Assembly (NCBI RefSeq): GCF_018531195.1
Contig: NZ_JAHDYS010000007.1
Location: 124,001 to 188,000 of the forward strand
Source: Pelotalea chapellei
GTDB taxonomy: Bacteria; Desulfobacterota; Desulfuromonadia; Geobacterales; Pseudopelobacteraceae
Direction: 5' to 3'
DNA: 64,000 nt
Under the pieces are notes generated by a model that saw nothing but the letters and a program-made list of their open reading frames with translations, was not told the origin of the DNA and did not search any database. A program made the translations under genes and the position numbers. Positions 35,714 through 45,291 of the stretch are shown piece by piece; the first letter of the stretch is position 1, and each line of letters starts with the position of its first letter.

Positions 35714-37642
35714 ATGACTGAGACAGTTTTTTCCCTCCCCACCCCCATTGAAGGTCAGCATCAGACAGATGCCTGCGACTCCCAGCCGACGACGCAAGAG
35801 AAGCACAAACATATCCGGCTGCACGGACACACTGGCGACCAGATCGAGTATTCAGTGATGGTGGCAGGCACTGACCCTTTCCAACATTATTTTTTCAGCG
35901 TTGTCCAGGAAGGTAATCATCTGCGTACGTTCTCTCCCGGAAACGAGTTTGTCGTTGCAACCCGAGGAATTACCTATCAGGGCAACGGCGGTTTTTTTTG
36001 TGAATATATGTTTGGTGTGGCCCAGCCATCCTCGGATCTATCCAAGCCCGAGATCATCAATCGGCTGATCATGTATGGAGCCCGTACAGATGATGCAACC
36101 GGCACTATTGTATTCAGTGATCACGCCACTGGCAGCGAAGGGTATGAAAAACTCTTTTTTGACGGCAATGCCGTGTGCAATTATTTTTTCTTTGTGCACA
36201 CCCCAAGGCTCCCGCGACAGCTTAAATCCCAGCAGGAAGAACTGGTCAAACGCATTGGCAAGTCGATCAAACGCTCAACTGCTATCGGCAATGAGCGGGA
36301 CGATGACTTGATTGCGGAACTGTTTCCCCTGCTTCAGGATGATACGGCCCACCTTTACATCATCAAACTGATCAACCGGCCGCACCGCGAATATCGCGAC
36401 CTGTTTCGCCAGCTTTACTTCCGCTGCAAAAAAATAGCTGATCACGATTTCAACCGTCTGGTCAATCTGGCGGCACATTACAATATTGACCCATACCAGC
36501 AGGAGCGCATGCGCATCGATGTCATGTACCGCCATCCTGACAATAAGCGCATCGTGGATGAGTATCGCAACATCCTTCTGGCCTGCAGCGACAAAGGTGA
36601 AATCAGCAACCTTGACAATGCCAGACTGACCCGCCTGAAAACGTTGTCCGTCCGTACAAAAATACCCGGAGCGCTTTTTCAGACACTCGATAAGATGCTG
36701 CAGAAAGAGTACAACCTGATCGACCGCGAGGAAACCGACTATCTCGCCTCTACACGACAGATTCTGGAGGGTCTTTTCCTCAGGGAAAAGAACATTGTAA
36801 GTCACATCGATCATGAGGATATGTACAGGTTGATCAGTGCAAAAAAAATCGCGGTGGAGAACCGCGACCGCTCTTTCGATCAGCTCATTTTGGATGTGAG
36901 CAGGGAATGTGATGAAAAGATACGTGATGGGGCCGACAGCTCATTGTTGAAAGATTTGTCCAGGGTGGTTGCTTTCCTTGACCGCTTTGACAGTGTTGCT
37001 AACCTGATAAGCCAATTGGCTTTCATGGAGAATGTCCGCATCAGCAAGCAGTTGCTGCGTGAAATGCTGGAGCACAAGGCGTCCTTTGACAGCCTGCAGA
37101 AGGATTGTTTCCATGAGCTTTTCATCAAGGATCTTTTTAGCAACATCTACCTGGGGCGGTTCGGCAGACGCAAGGTTGCTACTCTCATGGACGGCCTTGC
37201 CCGCATCGAAGCCCGCGCATCAACGATCGAAGAGCTGAATCAGAAACTGCATGAGATCGACCAGGAGGAACGGGCATCCCTGATTCTGGTCGAGCACGTG
37301 CGTGACCGCATCCGCAATTTCTACTCAACGTTCAATACCGAGGCGGATCAGGAGAAACTGCGCCGTGAAGTACTGGAGGAGTTACGCATCAAGGGAAGCA
37401 TTCAGGCAGATGATATGGATCGTCTTTTCAATGAGGCTGTTATCACCATAAAGAAGGAAGCAATGTACCTTCACACCCTGCTTCCTACGATCGTGGCAGA
37501 AAAGAATCTGGTCTTGAGAGAAGATTTCCTGGAGAACTCCGGTCTCGATCGGTTCTACGTTGAAGAATTGGAACGGGAATATTATGAGAGGAACGAACTG
37601 GACATGGAGGAGCTGTACCAGATTCGTAAAGGACTGAATTAA
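35714..37642 (+). CDS. Large soluble protein of unknown function, Geobacter type
   Basis: I do not recognise a characterised domain. The protein is 642 residues, soluble, without signal peptide or membrane helix. The N-terminal 170 residues look β-rich (DQIEYSVMVAGTDPFQHYFF, GITYQGNGGFFCEYMFGV). The rest is long charged helices rich in Arg, Glu, Asp and Leu with a possible coiled coil. From memory it may belong to the uncharacterised family TIGR04442, but this is not checked. ATG 35714 is used; 35702 is also possible. It overlaps or abuts the metallo-hydrolase and is followed after 5 nt by a membrane gene, so the three are probably cotranscribed. Confidence 0.75.
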   Translation: MTETVFSLPTPIEGQHQTDACDSQPTTQEKHKHIRLHGHTGDQIEYSVMVAGTDPFQHYFFSVVQEGNHLRTFSPGNEFVVATRGITYQGNGGFFCEYMFGVAQPSSDLSKPEIINRLIMYGARTDDATGTIVFSDHATGSEGYEKLFFDGNAVCNYFFFVHTPRLPRQLKSQQEELVKRIGKSIKRSTAIGNERDDDLIAELFPLLQDDTAHLYIIKLINRPHREYRDLFRQLYFRCKKIADHDFNRLVNLAAHYNIDPYQQERMRIDVMYRHPDNKRIVDEYRNILLACSDKGEISNLDNARLTRLKTLSVRTKIPGALFQTLDKMLQKEYNLIDREETDYLASTRQILEGLFLREKNIVSHIDHEDMYRLISAKKIAVENRDRSFDQLILDVSRECDEKIRDGADSSLLKDLSRVVAFLDRFDSVANLISQLAFMENVRISKQLLREMLEHKASFDSLQKDCFHELFIKDLFSNIYLGRFGRRKVATLMDGLARIEARASTIEELNQKLHEIDQEERASLILVEHVRDRIRNFYSTFNTEADQEKLRREVLEELRIKGSIQADDMDRLFNEAVITIKKEAMYLHTLLPTIVAEKNLVLREDFLENSGLDRFYVEELEREYYERNELDMEELYQIRKGLN

Positions 37643-37647
37643 ATAAC

Positions 37648-38514
37648 ATGGATCATTTTCTGGAAATCCTTATCGGCACGTTTACCATGCGCCCCTATGT
37701 TTTCGCTTTTTTCGGCGCCTTTCTGCTGGCTTGCGTCCCCCACGTCGGCTGGCGCAGGACCCTCACCTTTACCGTGGTCGGCTACCTGATCGCCTTTTCA
37801 TCCGAATGGCTTTCCATCAACACCGGCTTTCCCTACGGCTGGTATTATTACATCGACACGACCAAAACACGGGAATTGTGGATTGCCGGCGTTCCCTTCT
37901 TTGATTCCCTTTCCTACGTTTTCCTCACCTACTGCAGTTATGCCACTGCGCTGTTCATCCTCTCCCCGCTTAAAAGCTGGCGATGGAATCTGGTTACTCT
38001 CGAAACCCGCAGTATCAGGCGCTCCATACCGGCGCTGGTCCTGGGAGCTTTTTTGCAAACCTTCCTGGACATAGTTATTGATCCTGTGGCGCTGCAGGGA
38101 CATCGCTGGTTCCTGGGGCAGATTTATGGGTACCGCGAGCAGGGCATCCACTTTGGCGTACCGCTTTCCAACTATGGAGGCTGGTTGCTGACAAGCCTGG
38201 TGCTGGTAGCGGCTTTCCAGCTGATCGATGCCAGACGTCTGAGTGAGGCGCCAAAAGGAATCTTCAACCTTCCCTTCCGCTCACTGCTCGGGCCGGTGCT
38301 CTACCTCTCTGTGCTGCTGTTCAACCTGGGTGTAACTCTTTGGATCGGGGAGACATTCATGGCCCTGGCCGGTATCCTCATGTACACCCTGCCAGTGGTG
38401 CTGGTAGTCGTTCTAGCGCTGCAGCGGGTGAATCGTTATACCAAGGCCGACCTTGGTGAACATGTACGGGATTACCCCTGGACATCTGCAGGACGTGCAG
38501 GAACAAATCTCTGA
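37648..38514 (+). CDS. DUF422 (CruF-like) carotenoid-biosynthesis-type membrane protein
   Basis: The 288-residue protein has seven or eight membrane helices. The conserved stretches SSEWLSINTGFPYGWYYY and IVIDPVALQG-HRW, then IHFGVPLSNYGGWLLTS, are typical of the DUF422 family, which includes CruF, a C50/C40 carotenoid 1',2'-hydratase. No other carotenoid gene is in the window, so a pigment role is an extrapolation. It lies 5 nt after the 642-residue unknown gene. Confidence 0.82.
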   Translation: MDHFLEILIGTFTMRPYVFAFFGAFLLACVPHVGWRRTLTFTVVGYLIAFSSEWLSINTGFPYGWYYYIDTTKTRELWIAGVPFFDSLSYVFLTYCSYATALFILSPLKSWRWNLVTLETRSIRRSIPALVLGAFLQTFLDIVIDPVALQGHRWFLGQIYGYREQGIHFGVPLSNYGGWLLTSLVLVAAFQLIDARRLSEAPKGIFNLPFRSLLGPVLYLSVLLFNLGVTLWIGETFMALAGILMYTLPVVLVVVLALQRVNRYTKADLGEHVRDYPWTSAGRAGTNL

Positions 38515-38634
38515 CTTCTGTCCCTGACTTCCTGCATCACCCGGCCGCCTTCAGCAGGTACAGGCTCCTAGGAAATTTGTCAGCGTTGAGAATTTAATTT
38601 TTTTGCTACAAAAAAGAATATGAGGGATAAGGGT

Positions 38635-39969
38635 TTACTGGAGGTTAGGGGAAGGAACAACCGATGCGTCGATTTGGCGCCTGCGAAAAAATGAATCCTG
38701 AAAAGTTGCTGCTGCATAACGATCACCAGCCAGATAGACATCTTCCAGCATACCGTGAAACAGAACCCGTTCAAGCACATCCCGGGTGCCCTCTCCACCA
38801 ATTTTGACCACCTGAAAATCAGCCCGCTTACCCGGTTCCAGCGAGCCGTGAGTTGCACCGATACCAAGTGCTTCGGCGCCACCGATGGTTGCCATATGAA
38901 GGACATCAGCCGGAGAGAGTTCACGGGAAAAGGTATTAAGGGCAAAGCGCATTTCATCCCACAGCGAAAGTGTATCGTTGCTGGCCAGGGAGTCGGTGCC
39001 CAGGGCAAGCGGAATCCCCAGCTTGCGCAGCAGGGCCACCGGTGCACGCCCCACGTCAAGCCGTTCATTGCTGCGGGGGCAAAGGACGACACTCACACCA
39101 CGCTGCTTCAATATCTCCGCATCACCCAGGGTAAGATGAACACAGTGCACAGCCAGGGTGGATGGTTTCAGAAGACCGGCCCGGTCAAGCAGCTCTGTAG
39201 AGCTGCAGCGACGTGGCGGAGTCAGATGGCGCTTCCAGTCAAGGAAAGGAAAGAGCTCTTCCGCAAGCGGTCCGTTGCTGTTGAAGATAAAATCTGTTTC
39301 AGCAGCTGATTCGGAAATATGGATGGCAAGGGGCAGGTTATCGGAGACGGCGGAGATCCGCGGGAGAAACGTCTCTGCAATGGTATAGGGAGTATGGGGC
39401 GAAAGTCCTGAGTGTAATTGCCTGTCACTTGCCGTTGAGCATGCTTCCAGCGCAGCAGCAAGCATGCGGTTGAAGTGGTGTTGGTCCTGTCCGATTATCT
39501 CGAAAAACAATCGTCCCGAAAGGAGCGAAGACCGGTAAAGTTGTGCGTGTGCTGGATTGTTGACAATCTCGCCGATTGCCGTGGTACCTGATTCCAGGCA
39601 CAAACGGATTCCTTCCGTTATTGATGAAGGGATTTCCTCCGCTCCAATACCACGCCTGATCTTGATCAGCTGAATCATCCAATCCACAAACCGCCGGGGA
39701 TTGTAGTTCACATTGGTCCGCAGGCGCCAGGCCGGGAAATGAGTCAGCTCCAGATGAGTATGGGCATTGACAAAACCGGGGAGAATGGCACAGTCCGGAT
39801 ATTCAATTACCGGCACCTGATGATCCCTCTTTAGTTCTTCAAGCAGACCACTCGCCTTGATCACACCATCCTGTACCAGAATTGCTCCGCCTGATAGTGG
39901 AGAAACATGAGGCGAAACAAGCCAGGAGGCGGCTGCGATGAAGCTGCTATATCGGGAAAGTGGTGTCAT
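38635..39969 (-). CDS. Amidohydrolase (cytosine deaminase/chlorohydrolase type)
   Basis: The 444-residue enzyme has the metal-dependent amidohydrolase pattern: FVNAHTHLELTHF near residue 65, SPHTPYTIAE, AIHISES, AVHCVHLTLGD and the Asp in LGTDSLASNDTLSLWDEM. This resembles guanine, adenosine-type or 5-methylthioadenosine deaminases and SsnA; the substrate is not clear. It is a single-gene transcript on the minus strand, facing the plus-strand DUF422 gene. Confidence 0.9.
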   Translation of the reverse strand: MTPLSRYSSFIAAASWLVSPHVSPLSGGAILVQDGVIKASGLLEELKRDHQVPVIEYPDCAILPGFVNAHTHLELTHFPAWRLRTNVNYNPRRFVDWMIQLIKIRRGIGAEEIPSSITEGIRLCLESGTTAIGEIVNNPAHAQLYRSSLLSGRLFFEIIGQDQHHFNRMLAAALEACSTASDRQLHSGLSPHTPYTIAETFLPRISAVSDNLPLAIHISESAAETDFIFNSNGPLAEELFPFLDWKRHLTPPRRCSSTELLDRAGLLKPSTLAVHCVHLTLGDAEILKQRGVSVVLCPRSNERLDVGRAPVALLRKLGIPLALGTDSLASNDTLSLWDEMRFALNTFSRELSPADVLHMATIGGAEALGIGATHGSLEPGKRADFQVVKIGGEGTRDVLERVLFHGMLEDVYLAGDRYAAATFQDSFFRRRQIDASVVPSPNLQ

Positions 39970-40031
39970 GTGTTGAAGCTTTCCATGTTTCCTGAATGTT
40001 GTCTACCTAAAATTATTATCCACTAAAACGT

Positions 40032-40056
40032 AAAGGGCGACCAATGGCCGCCCTTT
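40032..40056 (-). terminator. Terminator hairpin after leuA
   Basis: AAAGGGCG and CGCCCTTT form an 8-bp stem around a 9-nt loop, 20 nt beyond the leuA stop. Both flanks are T/A-rich, so it may work in either direction; only leuA ends here. Confidence 0.7.
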
Positions 40057-40075
40057 TTACATCAGCTGCTTCGAA

Positions 40076-41632
40076 TCAGACCCCTTCGGTGAGCCTTCTT
40101 TGCTTATAGCTTAAACGATTGAGAGCGTGAATGTAGGCTTTGGCCGACGCTTCGATAATATCGGTGGAAGAGCCCTTTCCAACTACCGTATGAGTCGCAT
40201 CTGCCACGCGCACAGTGACTTCTCCCTGGGCATCAGTGCCGCCGGTGATGGAGCCGACGTTGTACTGCATCAGCTTTGCTTTGGTTTTGGTCAGCTTTTT
40301 GATGGCCTTGAGAGTGGCATCAACCGGTCCGTCTCCAAGCTCGGCCGTACGCACAGCAAGACCATCGATTTCCATCTGCACAGTAGCTGTGGCTACGGCG
40401 AACGAGCCGCAGGTCACAGTGATATGTCCCAGCTTGTATTTTTCCTCTTCGCGCGCCTCATCAGCCACGATAGCATCAAGGTCTTCGTCGAAAACCTCTT
40501 TCTTCAGATCAGCCAAGGTCTTGAACCGCTCAAAGGCCCGGTTGAGCTTTTCATCATCCAGCTCGTGCCCTAACGCTTCGAGACGCTGCTTGAAGGCATG
40601 GCGTCCCGAGTGTTTGCCCAGCACCAGGGCACCCGCGGAAAGGCCAACGGACTCCGGCGTCATGATCTCATAAGTGGATTTTTCCATCAGCATGCCGTGC
40701 TGATGAATGCCTGCCTCATGGGCAAAGGCATTGGCCCCGACCACGGACTTGTTAGGCTGAACAGCTATACCGGTAACGGTAGTCAGCAGGCGGCTGGCGG
40801 GGGTGAGCTGCTCCGTAACCACATTGGTCCTGAAAGGAAGGATATCCTGACGGGTACGCAGGATCATGACAAATTCCTCCAGGGAGCAGTTTCCGGCCCG
40901 CTCACCGATTCCATTTATCGTGCATTCGACCTGGCGTGCACCGGCCTGAATGGCAGCCAGGGAGTTAGCCACCGACAAGCCCAGGTCGTTGTGACAGTGG
41001 ACCGAGATAACTGCCTTGTCGATGTTGGGAACATTGTCTTTCAGGTATTTGATGATGTTGAAGTACTCCACCGGAATAGTGTAGCCAACCGTATCAGGGA
41101 TGTTGACGGTAGTTGCACCGGCATCGATGACCGCCTCGACAACTTCGGCAAGGAATGGCAGGCGGGTGCGCACCGCATCCTCGCAGGAAAATTCCACATT
41201 GGCGGTATAGGATGCTGCGCGCTTGACTGCCTTGACTGCGGAGGCCAAAACTTTGTTCGGCTCCATCTGAAGTTTATATTTCATGTGAATATCGGAAGTG
41301 GCGATGAACGTGTGGATTCGTCCCCGCTCACCGGCATATTTCAACGCTTCCCAGGCACGATCAATGTCTTTTTCACTGGAACGGCAGAGTCCTGCGATCT
41401 GTGGCCCCTTGATACTCTGGGCTACCAGCTTGACCGCTTCAAAATCGCCTTCCGAAGCGATGGGAAACCCGGCCTCGATTACATCCACGTTCAGCTTCTG
41501 CAGCTGTTTGGCCAGACGCAGCTTTTCATCGATGTTCATGCTGTTGCCCGGTGCCTGCTCGCCATCCCGCAATGTGGTATCGAAGATCCTGATTATCTGG
41601 CGATCATCTTCCTGCTTCTTTGCCTTTGCCAT
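40076..41632 (-). CDS. leuA: 2-Isopropylmalate synthase LeuA
   Basis: The 518-residue enzyme has the catalytic barrel signature IRIFDTTLRDGEQAPG and the His pair in ISVHCHNDLG. The Asn-rich GIGERAGNCSLEE motif and NAFAHEAGIHQHGML precede the C-terminal regulatory domain (about 390-518), which mediates leucine feedback. It makes the first committed step of leucine synthesis from 2-ketoisovalerate and acetyl-CoA. Citramalate synthase is a related alternative, but length, motifs and the Leu T-box favour LeuA. The start has AAGGAGC upstream. Confidence 0.95.
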   Translation of the reverse strand: MAKAKKQEDDRQIIRIFDTTLRDGEQAPGNSMNIDEKLRLAKQLQKLNVDVIEAGFPIASEGDFEAVKLVAQSIKGPQIAGLCRSSEKDIDRAWEALKYAGERGRIHTFIATSDIHMKYKLQMEPNKVLASAVKAVKRAASYTANVEFSCEDAVRTRLPFLAEVVEAVIDAGATTVNIPDTVGYTIPVEYFNIIKYLKDNVPNIDKAVISVHCHNDLGLSVANSLAAIQAGARQVECTINGIGERAGNCSLEEFVMILRTRQDILPFRTNVVTEQLTPASRLLTTVTGIAVQPNKSVVGANAFAHEAGIHQHGMLMEKSTYEIMTPESVGLSAGALVLGKHSGRHAFKQRLEALGHELDDEKLNRAFERFKTLADLKKEVFDEDLDAIVADEAREEEKYKLGHITVTCGSFAVATATVQMEIDGLAVRTAELGDGPVDATLKAIKKLTKTKAKLMQYNVGSITGGTDAQGEVTVRVADATHTVVGKGSSTDIIEASAKAYIHALNRLSYKQRRLTEGV

Positions 41633-41671
41633 TCCGTACGCTCCTTTCGCTGGTTCCTGCTCTGCTGTTGG

Positions 41672-41933
41672 TGAAAATAAAAATGCCTTCGCCCCTGTGC
41701 AAGGGGCGAAGGCATCATGTGCGTTCGCGGTACCACCCTAGTTCATCTGTCGATAGTTGCATGACAGACCTCTGTCACCCTTAACGCGGGAGAACGGCTC
41801 CAGCTAGCTGCTTCAAGTTCACTGGAACGGCTCCAAGGCGAGTTCATCGTCTGCGCTTGCCGGTTCGCACCAACCACCGGCTCTCTGGGAAGCTCACAAC
41901 GACTACTACTCCTCTTCACTGCCTTTCGAATAT
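41672..41933 (-). promoter_or_regulatory. Leucine T-box leader (riboswitch) of leuA
   Basis: Read on the minus strand, this leader has an AGTA element near 41908 and the AG-bulge and distal-loop pattern near 41860-41885. The specifier is GAACTC at 41845-41840 with codon CUC (Leu). The T-box AGGGTGGTACCGCG lies at 41739-41726, before a terminator stem of 13 bp (41683-41695 with 41703-41715) and a T-rich run. Uncharged tRNA-Leu would stabilise the antiterminator and allow leuA transcription. It fills most of the gap between liv and leuA. Identity is seen directly; the mechanism is from the known T-box class. Confidence 0.95.
41683..41715 (-). terminator. T-box-controlled terminator of leuA
   Basis: ATGCCTTCGCCCC pairs perfectly with GGGGCGAAGGCAT across a 7-nt loop, followed on the minus strand by TTTTATTTT. 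It is the OFF state of the T-box switch. Confidence 0.92.
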
Positions 41934-41939
41934 TGGGAG

Positions 41940-41969
41940 ATCATAAAAAAAACAGCCTGACAAAGTCAA
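41940..41969 (-). promoter_or_regulatory. σ70 promoter of the leuA T-box transcript
   Basis: On the minus strand TTGACT (41969-41964) and TATGAT (41945-41940) are 18 bases apart. The predicted start near 41933 coincides with the beginning of the T-box leader. The -35 box lies inside the terminator hairpin of the liv operon, and the spacer uses its T-run. Confidence 0.7.
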
Positions 41970-41977
41970 GCTGTTTT
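41945..41977 (-). terminator. Intrinsic terminator of the liv operon
   Basis: AAAACAGC pairs with GCTGTTTT, with an inner TGAC/GTCA stem, followed on the minus strand by eight T. It lies 40 nt past the livF stop. Confidence 0.88.
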
Positions 41978-42017
41978 ATTTTTCAACAAAAATTTCACAT
42001 TGATCAAACAAGTAGTG

Positions 42018-42722
42018 TCACTCACCCAGGTAAGCTTTTCTGACTTCCGGATTACTGGCCAGATCGGAAGCGGAGCCGGAGAGAACTACCTCTCCAGTTT
42101 CAAGCACATAAGCACGGTGTGCAATGGAAAGTGCCATGGATGCGTTCTGTTCTACCAGCATGATGGTCGTTCCAGTTTTGTTGATTTCCACGATGATTTC
42201 GAAGATCTTCTCGACCAGCATGGGGGCCAGTCCCATGGAAGGTTCGTCCAGCAGCAACAGACGGGGGTTCGACATCAGCGCACGCCCCATGGCCAGCATC
42301 TGTTGCTCACCACCCGAAAGTGTCCGGGCAGCCTGCTTGCGGCGCTCGGCCAGGCGGGGGAACAGGGTGAAAGCGCGTTCGATTCCCTGCTTTATCTCCT
42401 GCTTGTTGGAAAGGATGAACCCGCCCATTTCAAGATTTTCCTGCACGCTCATGCGGGCAAATACACGACGACCTTCCGGCACCTGAGAAATCCCCTTGGT
42501 GACGATCTGGTGAGCAGGCATGCGGGTGATGTCTTCACCTTCAAAAGCTATGCTGCCGGTGCTGGAAGAAACAATACCGGAAATGGTAGTAAGGATGGTG
42601 GTCTTACCGGCGCCATTGGCACCGATCAAAGCGACGATTTCACCCTGGTCAACCCGGCAGGAGACCTGATGCAACGCACGGATGGCTCCGTAATAGACGG
42701 AAAGATTATCAACTGTCAGCAT
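42018..42722 (-). CDS. livF: Branched-chain amino acid ABC transporter ATPase LivF
   Basis: The 234-residue ATPase has Walker A GANGAGKTT near residue 38, signature LSGGEQQMLAMGRAL and Walker B LLLDEPSMGLAP, all of the LivF type. It energises branched-chain amino acid uptake at the cytoplasmic face. It overlaps livG by one base and is the last gene of livH-livM-livG-livF. Confidence 0.96.
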   Translation of the reverse strand: MLTVDNLSVYYGAIRALHQVSCRVDQGEIVALIGANGAGKTTILTTISGIVSSSTGSIAFEGEDITRMPAHQIVTKGISQVPEGRRVFARMSVQENLEMGGFILSNKQEIKQGIERAFTLFPRLAERRKQAARTLSGGEQQMLAMGRALMSNPRLLLLDEPSMGLAPMLVEKIFEIIVEINKTGTTIMLVEQNASMALSIAHRAYVLETGEVVLSGSASDLASNPEVRKAYLGE

Positions 42723-43489
42723 CAGTGAGCCCCCTTGCCAAGATAGGCTTCAATGACCGCAGGATTCGAACGAACCTCTTCAGGACGTCCATCGGCAATC
42801 TTTACGCCGTAATCAAGTACCGCAATGCGGTCCGAAAGACCCATCACAAATTTCATGTCGTGCTCTACCAGAAAAACCGTTACTCCGGCTTCCCGGATAT
42901 TCTTCACCATAGTCAACAGGGTCTGCTTCTCCTGGGGATTCATGCCGGCTGCCGGCTCATCCAGCAGGAGCAGGGCAGGTTCGATTGCCAAGGCGCGGGC
43001 GATTTCCAGGCGGCGCTGTTCACCATACGAAAGGTTGCAAGCCAGATCAAATGCCCTGTGAGCCAGATCCACCTTTGAGAGACAGTGAATTGCCAACTCC
43101 AGCAGACGCCCTTCCTCCCTGCGTACTGCAGGCAGAAACTTCAGCAGCGCGCCACTCAGGTTCCAGTTTCCACGAGTATGGGCACCGATCAATACATTAT
43201 CCAGCACGGTCTGCTGGCTGAAAAGACGGATGTTCTGGAAGGTGCGGCCAATGCCCGAACCTGCGATAACATACGGCGGCCGTCCCGAGATGTTGGTACC
43301 CTTGAAGCTAATTTTTCCCTCAGTGGGGGCATAGATACCGGTAATCAGGTTAAAAATGGTGCTCTTGCCGGCTCCGTTCGGCCCGATCAGAGCCAGAATC
43401 TCTCCCTCTTCGACCTCCAGATTGACACCATTTACTGCCACCAGACCGCCGAAGCGAATAGTAGCCTTATCAAGTTTGAGTAGTGCCAT
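42722..43489 (-). CDS. livG: Branched-chain amino acid ABC transporter ATPase LivG
   Basis: The 255-residue ATPase has Walker [10 protein letters not shown] near residue 38. The LivG-specific [12 protein letters not shown], signature [15 protein letters not shown] and Walker [15 protein letters not shown] follow. The C-terminal extension [13 protein letters not shown] is typical. It pairs with LivF in the nucleotide-binding dimer. Overlaps with livM and livF are one base each. Confidence 0.96.
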   Translation of the reverse strand: MALLKLDKATIRFGGLVAVNGVNLEVEEGEILALIGPNGAGKSTIFNLITGIYAPTEGKISFKGTNISGRPPYVIAGSGIGRTFQNIRLFSQQTVLDNVLIGAHTRGNWNLSGALLKFLPAVRREEGRLLELAIHCLSKVDLAHRAFDLACNLSYGEQRRLEIARALAIEPALLLLDEPAAGMNPQEKQTLLTMVKNIREAGVTVFLVEHDMKFVMGLSDRIAVLDYGVKIADGRPEEVRSNPAVIEAYLGKGAH

Positions 43490-44400
43490 TACTGCCCCTC
43501 CTGCTTATGGGTCGCAAGATGAGGCTTGACCCCCAGCTTGCGCAGCACCAGATCGGTGAAATTGACACCACCAAGCAGACCGTTGGGGCGGAAGACCATC
43601 AGAAAAACAAGCAGAGCTCCGTAGACCAGCATGCGGTACTGGGACATGAAACGCAGGAATTCCGGAGCAGCCGAGAGGATGGATGCGCCGAACACCGCAC
43701 CGGGCACGCTGCCCAGGCCGCCCAGTACAATCATGCTGAGCATGTCGATCGATTTAAGGAAACCGAAATCGGAAGGATTGATGTAACCGAGAAAATGGCC
43801 ATAGAGACAGCCGCCGATGCCAGCCAGAAAAGCGCTAACAGCAAAGGACTGCACCTTGTAGCGGGCAATGTTGATGCCCATGGATTCAGCTGCGATCTCA
43901 TCGTCGCGTATCGCCATGAGCGCCCTGCCGAAGCGCGAGTTCTGGATGAAGGCCGATGCGATGATGGCCAGCACGACCACGATCAGCACAATGATCGGCA
44001 TGGGCAAAAACGAAGGGGGGAGCGGAACCGTCAGACCGAGAGCCTTGTTGGTAATGTCCAGGTTGAGAAACACTACCTTGACGATTTCGGCAAAGCCCAG
44101 GGTGCAGATGGCCAGATAGTCGCCGGAGAGGCGAAGAATAGGCCAACCGATCAGCGCAGCAACAACAGCCGTTATCGAACCGCTTAACAGAATCGTCAGA
44201 TAAAAAGGAAGGCCAAGCTTGATGGTCAGCAACGCTCCGGTAAAGGCGCCGACACTCATGAATGCAGCGTGTCCAAGGGAGAGCTGGCCGGTCAGCCCGG
44301 TGATGATGTTCAACCCCAATGCCAGGATGATGCCGATTCCAATGTTGACCAGAATCTGCAGAAGGTAAGGGTCGATTGAATTGACAAGATTATTGAGCAT
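43489..44400 (-). CDS. livM: Branched-chain amino acid ABC transporter permease LivM
   Basis: The 303-residue protein has about eight membrane helices and the LivM motifs [36 protein letters not shown] and [15 protein letters not shown], the cytoplasmic coupling loop. It forms the inner-membrane pore with LivH. The 15-nt gap from livH keeps it in the same operon. Confidence 0.95.
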   Translation of the reverse strand: MLNNLVNSIDPYLLQILVNIGIGIILALGLNIITGLTGQLSLGHAAFMSVGAFTGALLTIKLGLPFYLTILLSGSITAVVAALIGWPILRLSGDYLAICTLGFAEIVKVVFLNLDITNKALGLTVPLPPSFLPMPIIVLIVVVLAIIASAFIQNSRFGRALMAIRDDEIAAESMGINIARYKVQSFAVSAFLAGIGGCLYGHFLGYINPSDFGFLKSIDMLSMIVLGGLGSVPGAVFGASILSAAPEFLRFMSQYRMLVYGALLVFLMVFRPNGLLGGVNFTDLVLRKLGVKPHLATHKQEGQ

Positions 44401-44415
44401 TTTTATAAAACCTTC

Positions 44416-45291
44416 TCAAACTTTTTTCAGAATTTTCCGCCCAAGCAGACCTGTAGGGCGTACGAGCAGTACCAGGACAAGGATTGCAAAGGCAATGGCA
44501 TCGCGGTAGGACGAATAACCGATGGCAACCCCGAAGACTTCGGCCACTCCCAGCAGCAGGCCGCCCAGCATGGCGCCGGGGATCGACCCTATCCCTCCCA
44601 GTACTGCAGCAGCAAAGGCTTTCAAACCCGCCATCAGCCCCATGTTGAAGGAGACTGAGTTAAACAGAAGCCCAACCAGTACCCCACCGGCTGCTGCCAA
44701 AGCGGAACCGAGGGCAAAGGTGAAAGAAATAACAAAATTTACATTGATGCCCATCAGGGCGGCAGTGTTGTAATCTTCAGACGTAGCGCGCATCGCCTTG
44801 CCGATTTTTGTTTTCTGGACGATGAACTCCAGGGCAAGCATCAAAAGGGCTGACACGCCGATAATCAGGAGCTGCAAGGTCGATATGTCCGCGTTTCCGA
44901 TGTGCAACTGTCGGGCAGGAAACGCTTCACTGGGAAAGCCCTTGGCATTGGCGCCAAAAACCATCATGGCCAGGGAAGAAAGAAATATGGAGACCCCGAT
45001 GGCTGAGATTAGGGCCGAGAGACGTGACGACTTGCGCAGGGGACGGTAGGCGATGAATTCTATCACCACGCCCATTATCATGCAGAACGCCATGGAGCCG
45101 GCCATGGCAAGGAAGATGTTGAGCTTGAGAACGCTCACCAGCAGCAGGCCGACAAAGGCACCTACCATGAAGATTTCACCGTGGGCGAAATTTATCAGAG
45201 TAATGATGCCGTACACCATGGTATAACCGAGTGCTATCAGGGCGTAGGTGCTGCCCAGTGCAATGCCGTTGATAAGTTGCTGTAGAAACAT
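44416..45291 (-). CDS. livH: Branched-chain amino acid ABC transporter permease LivH
   Basis: From ATG 45291 (GGTGGG upstream) the product is 291 residues with about eight helices. It opens FLQQLINGIALGSTYALIAL and has LINFAHGEIFMVGAF and the coupling loop MRATSEDYNTAALMGIN, all LivH. ATG 45303 adds four residues. No periplasmic binding protein gene (livK/livJ) is adjacent in the window, so it must be elsewhere. Confidence 0.95.
   Translation of the reverse strand: MFLQQLINGIALGSTYALIALGYTMVYGIITLINFAHGEIFMVGAFVGLLLVSVLKLNIFLAMAGSMAFCMIMGVVIEFIAYRPLRKSSRLSALISAIGVSIFLSSLAMMVFGANAKGFPSEAFPARQLHIGNADISTLQLLIIGVSALLMLALEFIVQKTKIGKAMRATSEDYNTAALMGINVNFVISFTFALGSALAAAGGVLVGLLFNSVSFNMGLMAGLKAFAAAVLGGIGSIPGAMLGGLLLGVAEVFGVAIGYSSYRDAIAFAILVLVLLVRPTGLLGRKILKKV

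Noticed and set aside
38580-39092. Open frame of 170 codons overlapping the end of the amidohydrolase on the same strand
   Set aside because: Runs in another frame of a well-supported enzyme gene and has no domain or ribosome site of its own.
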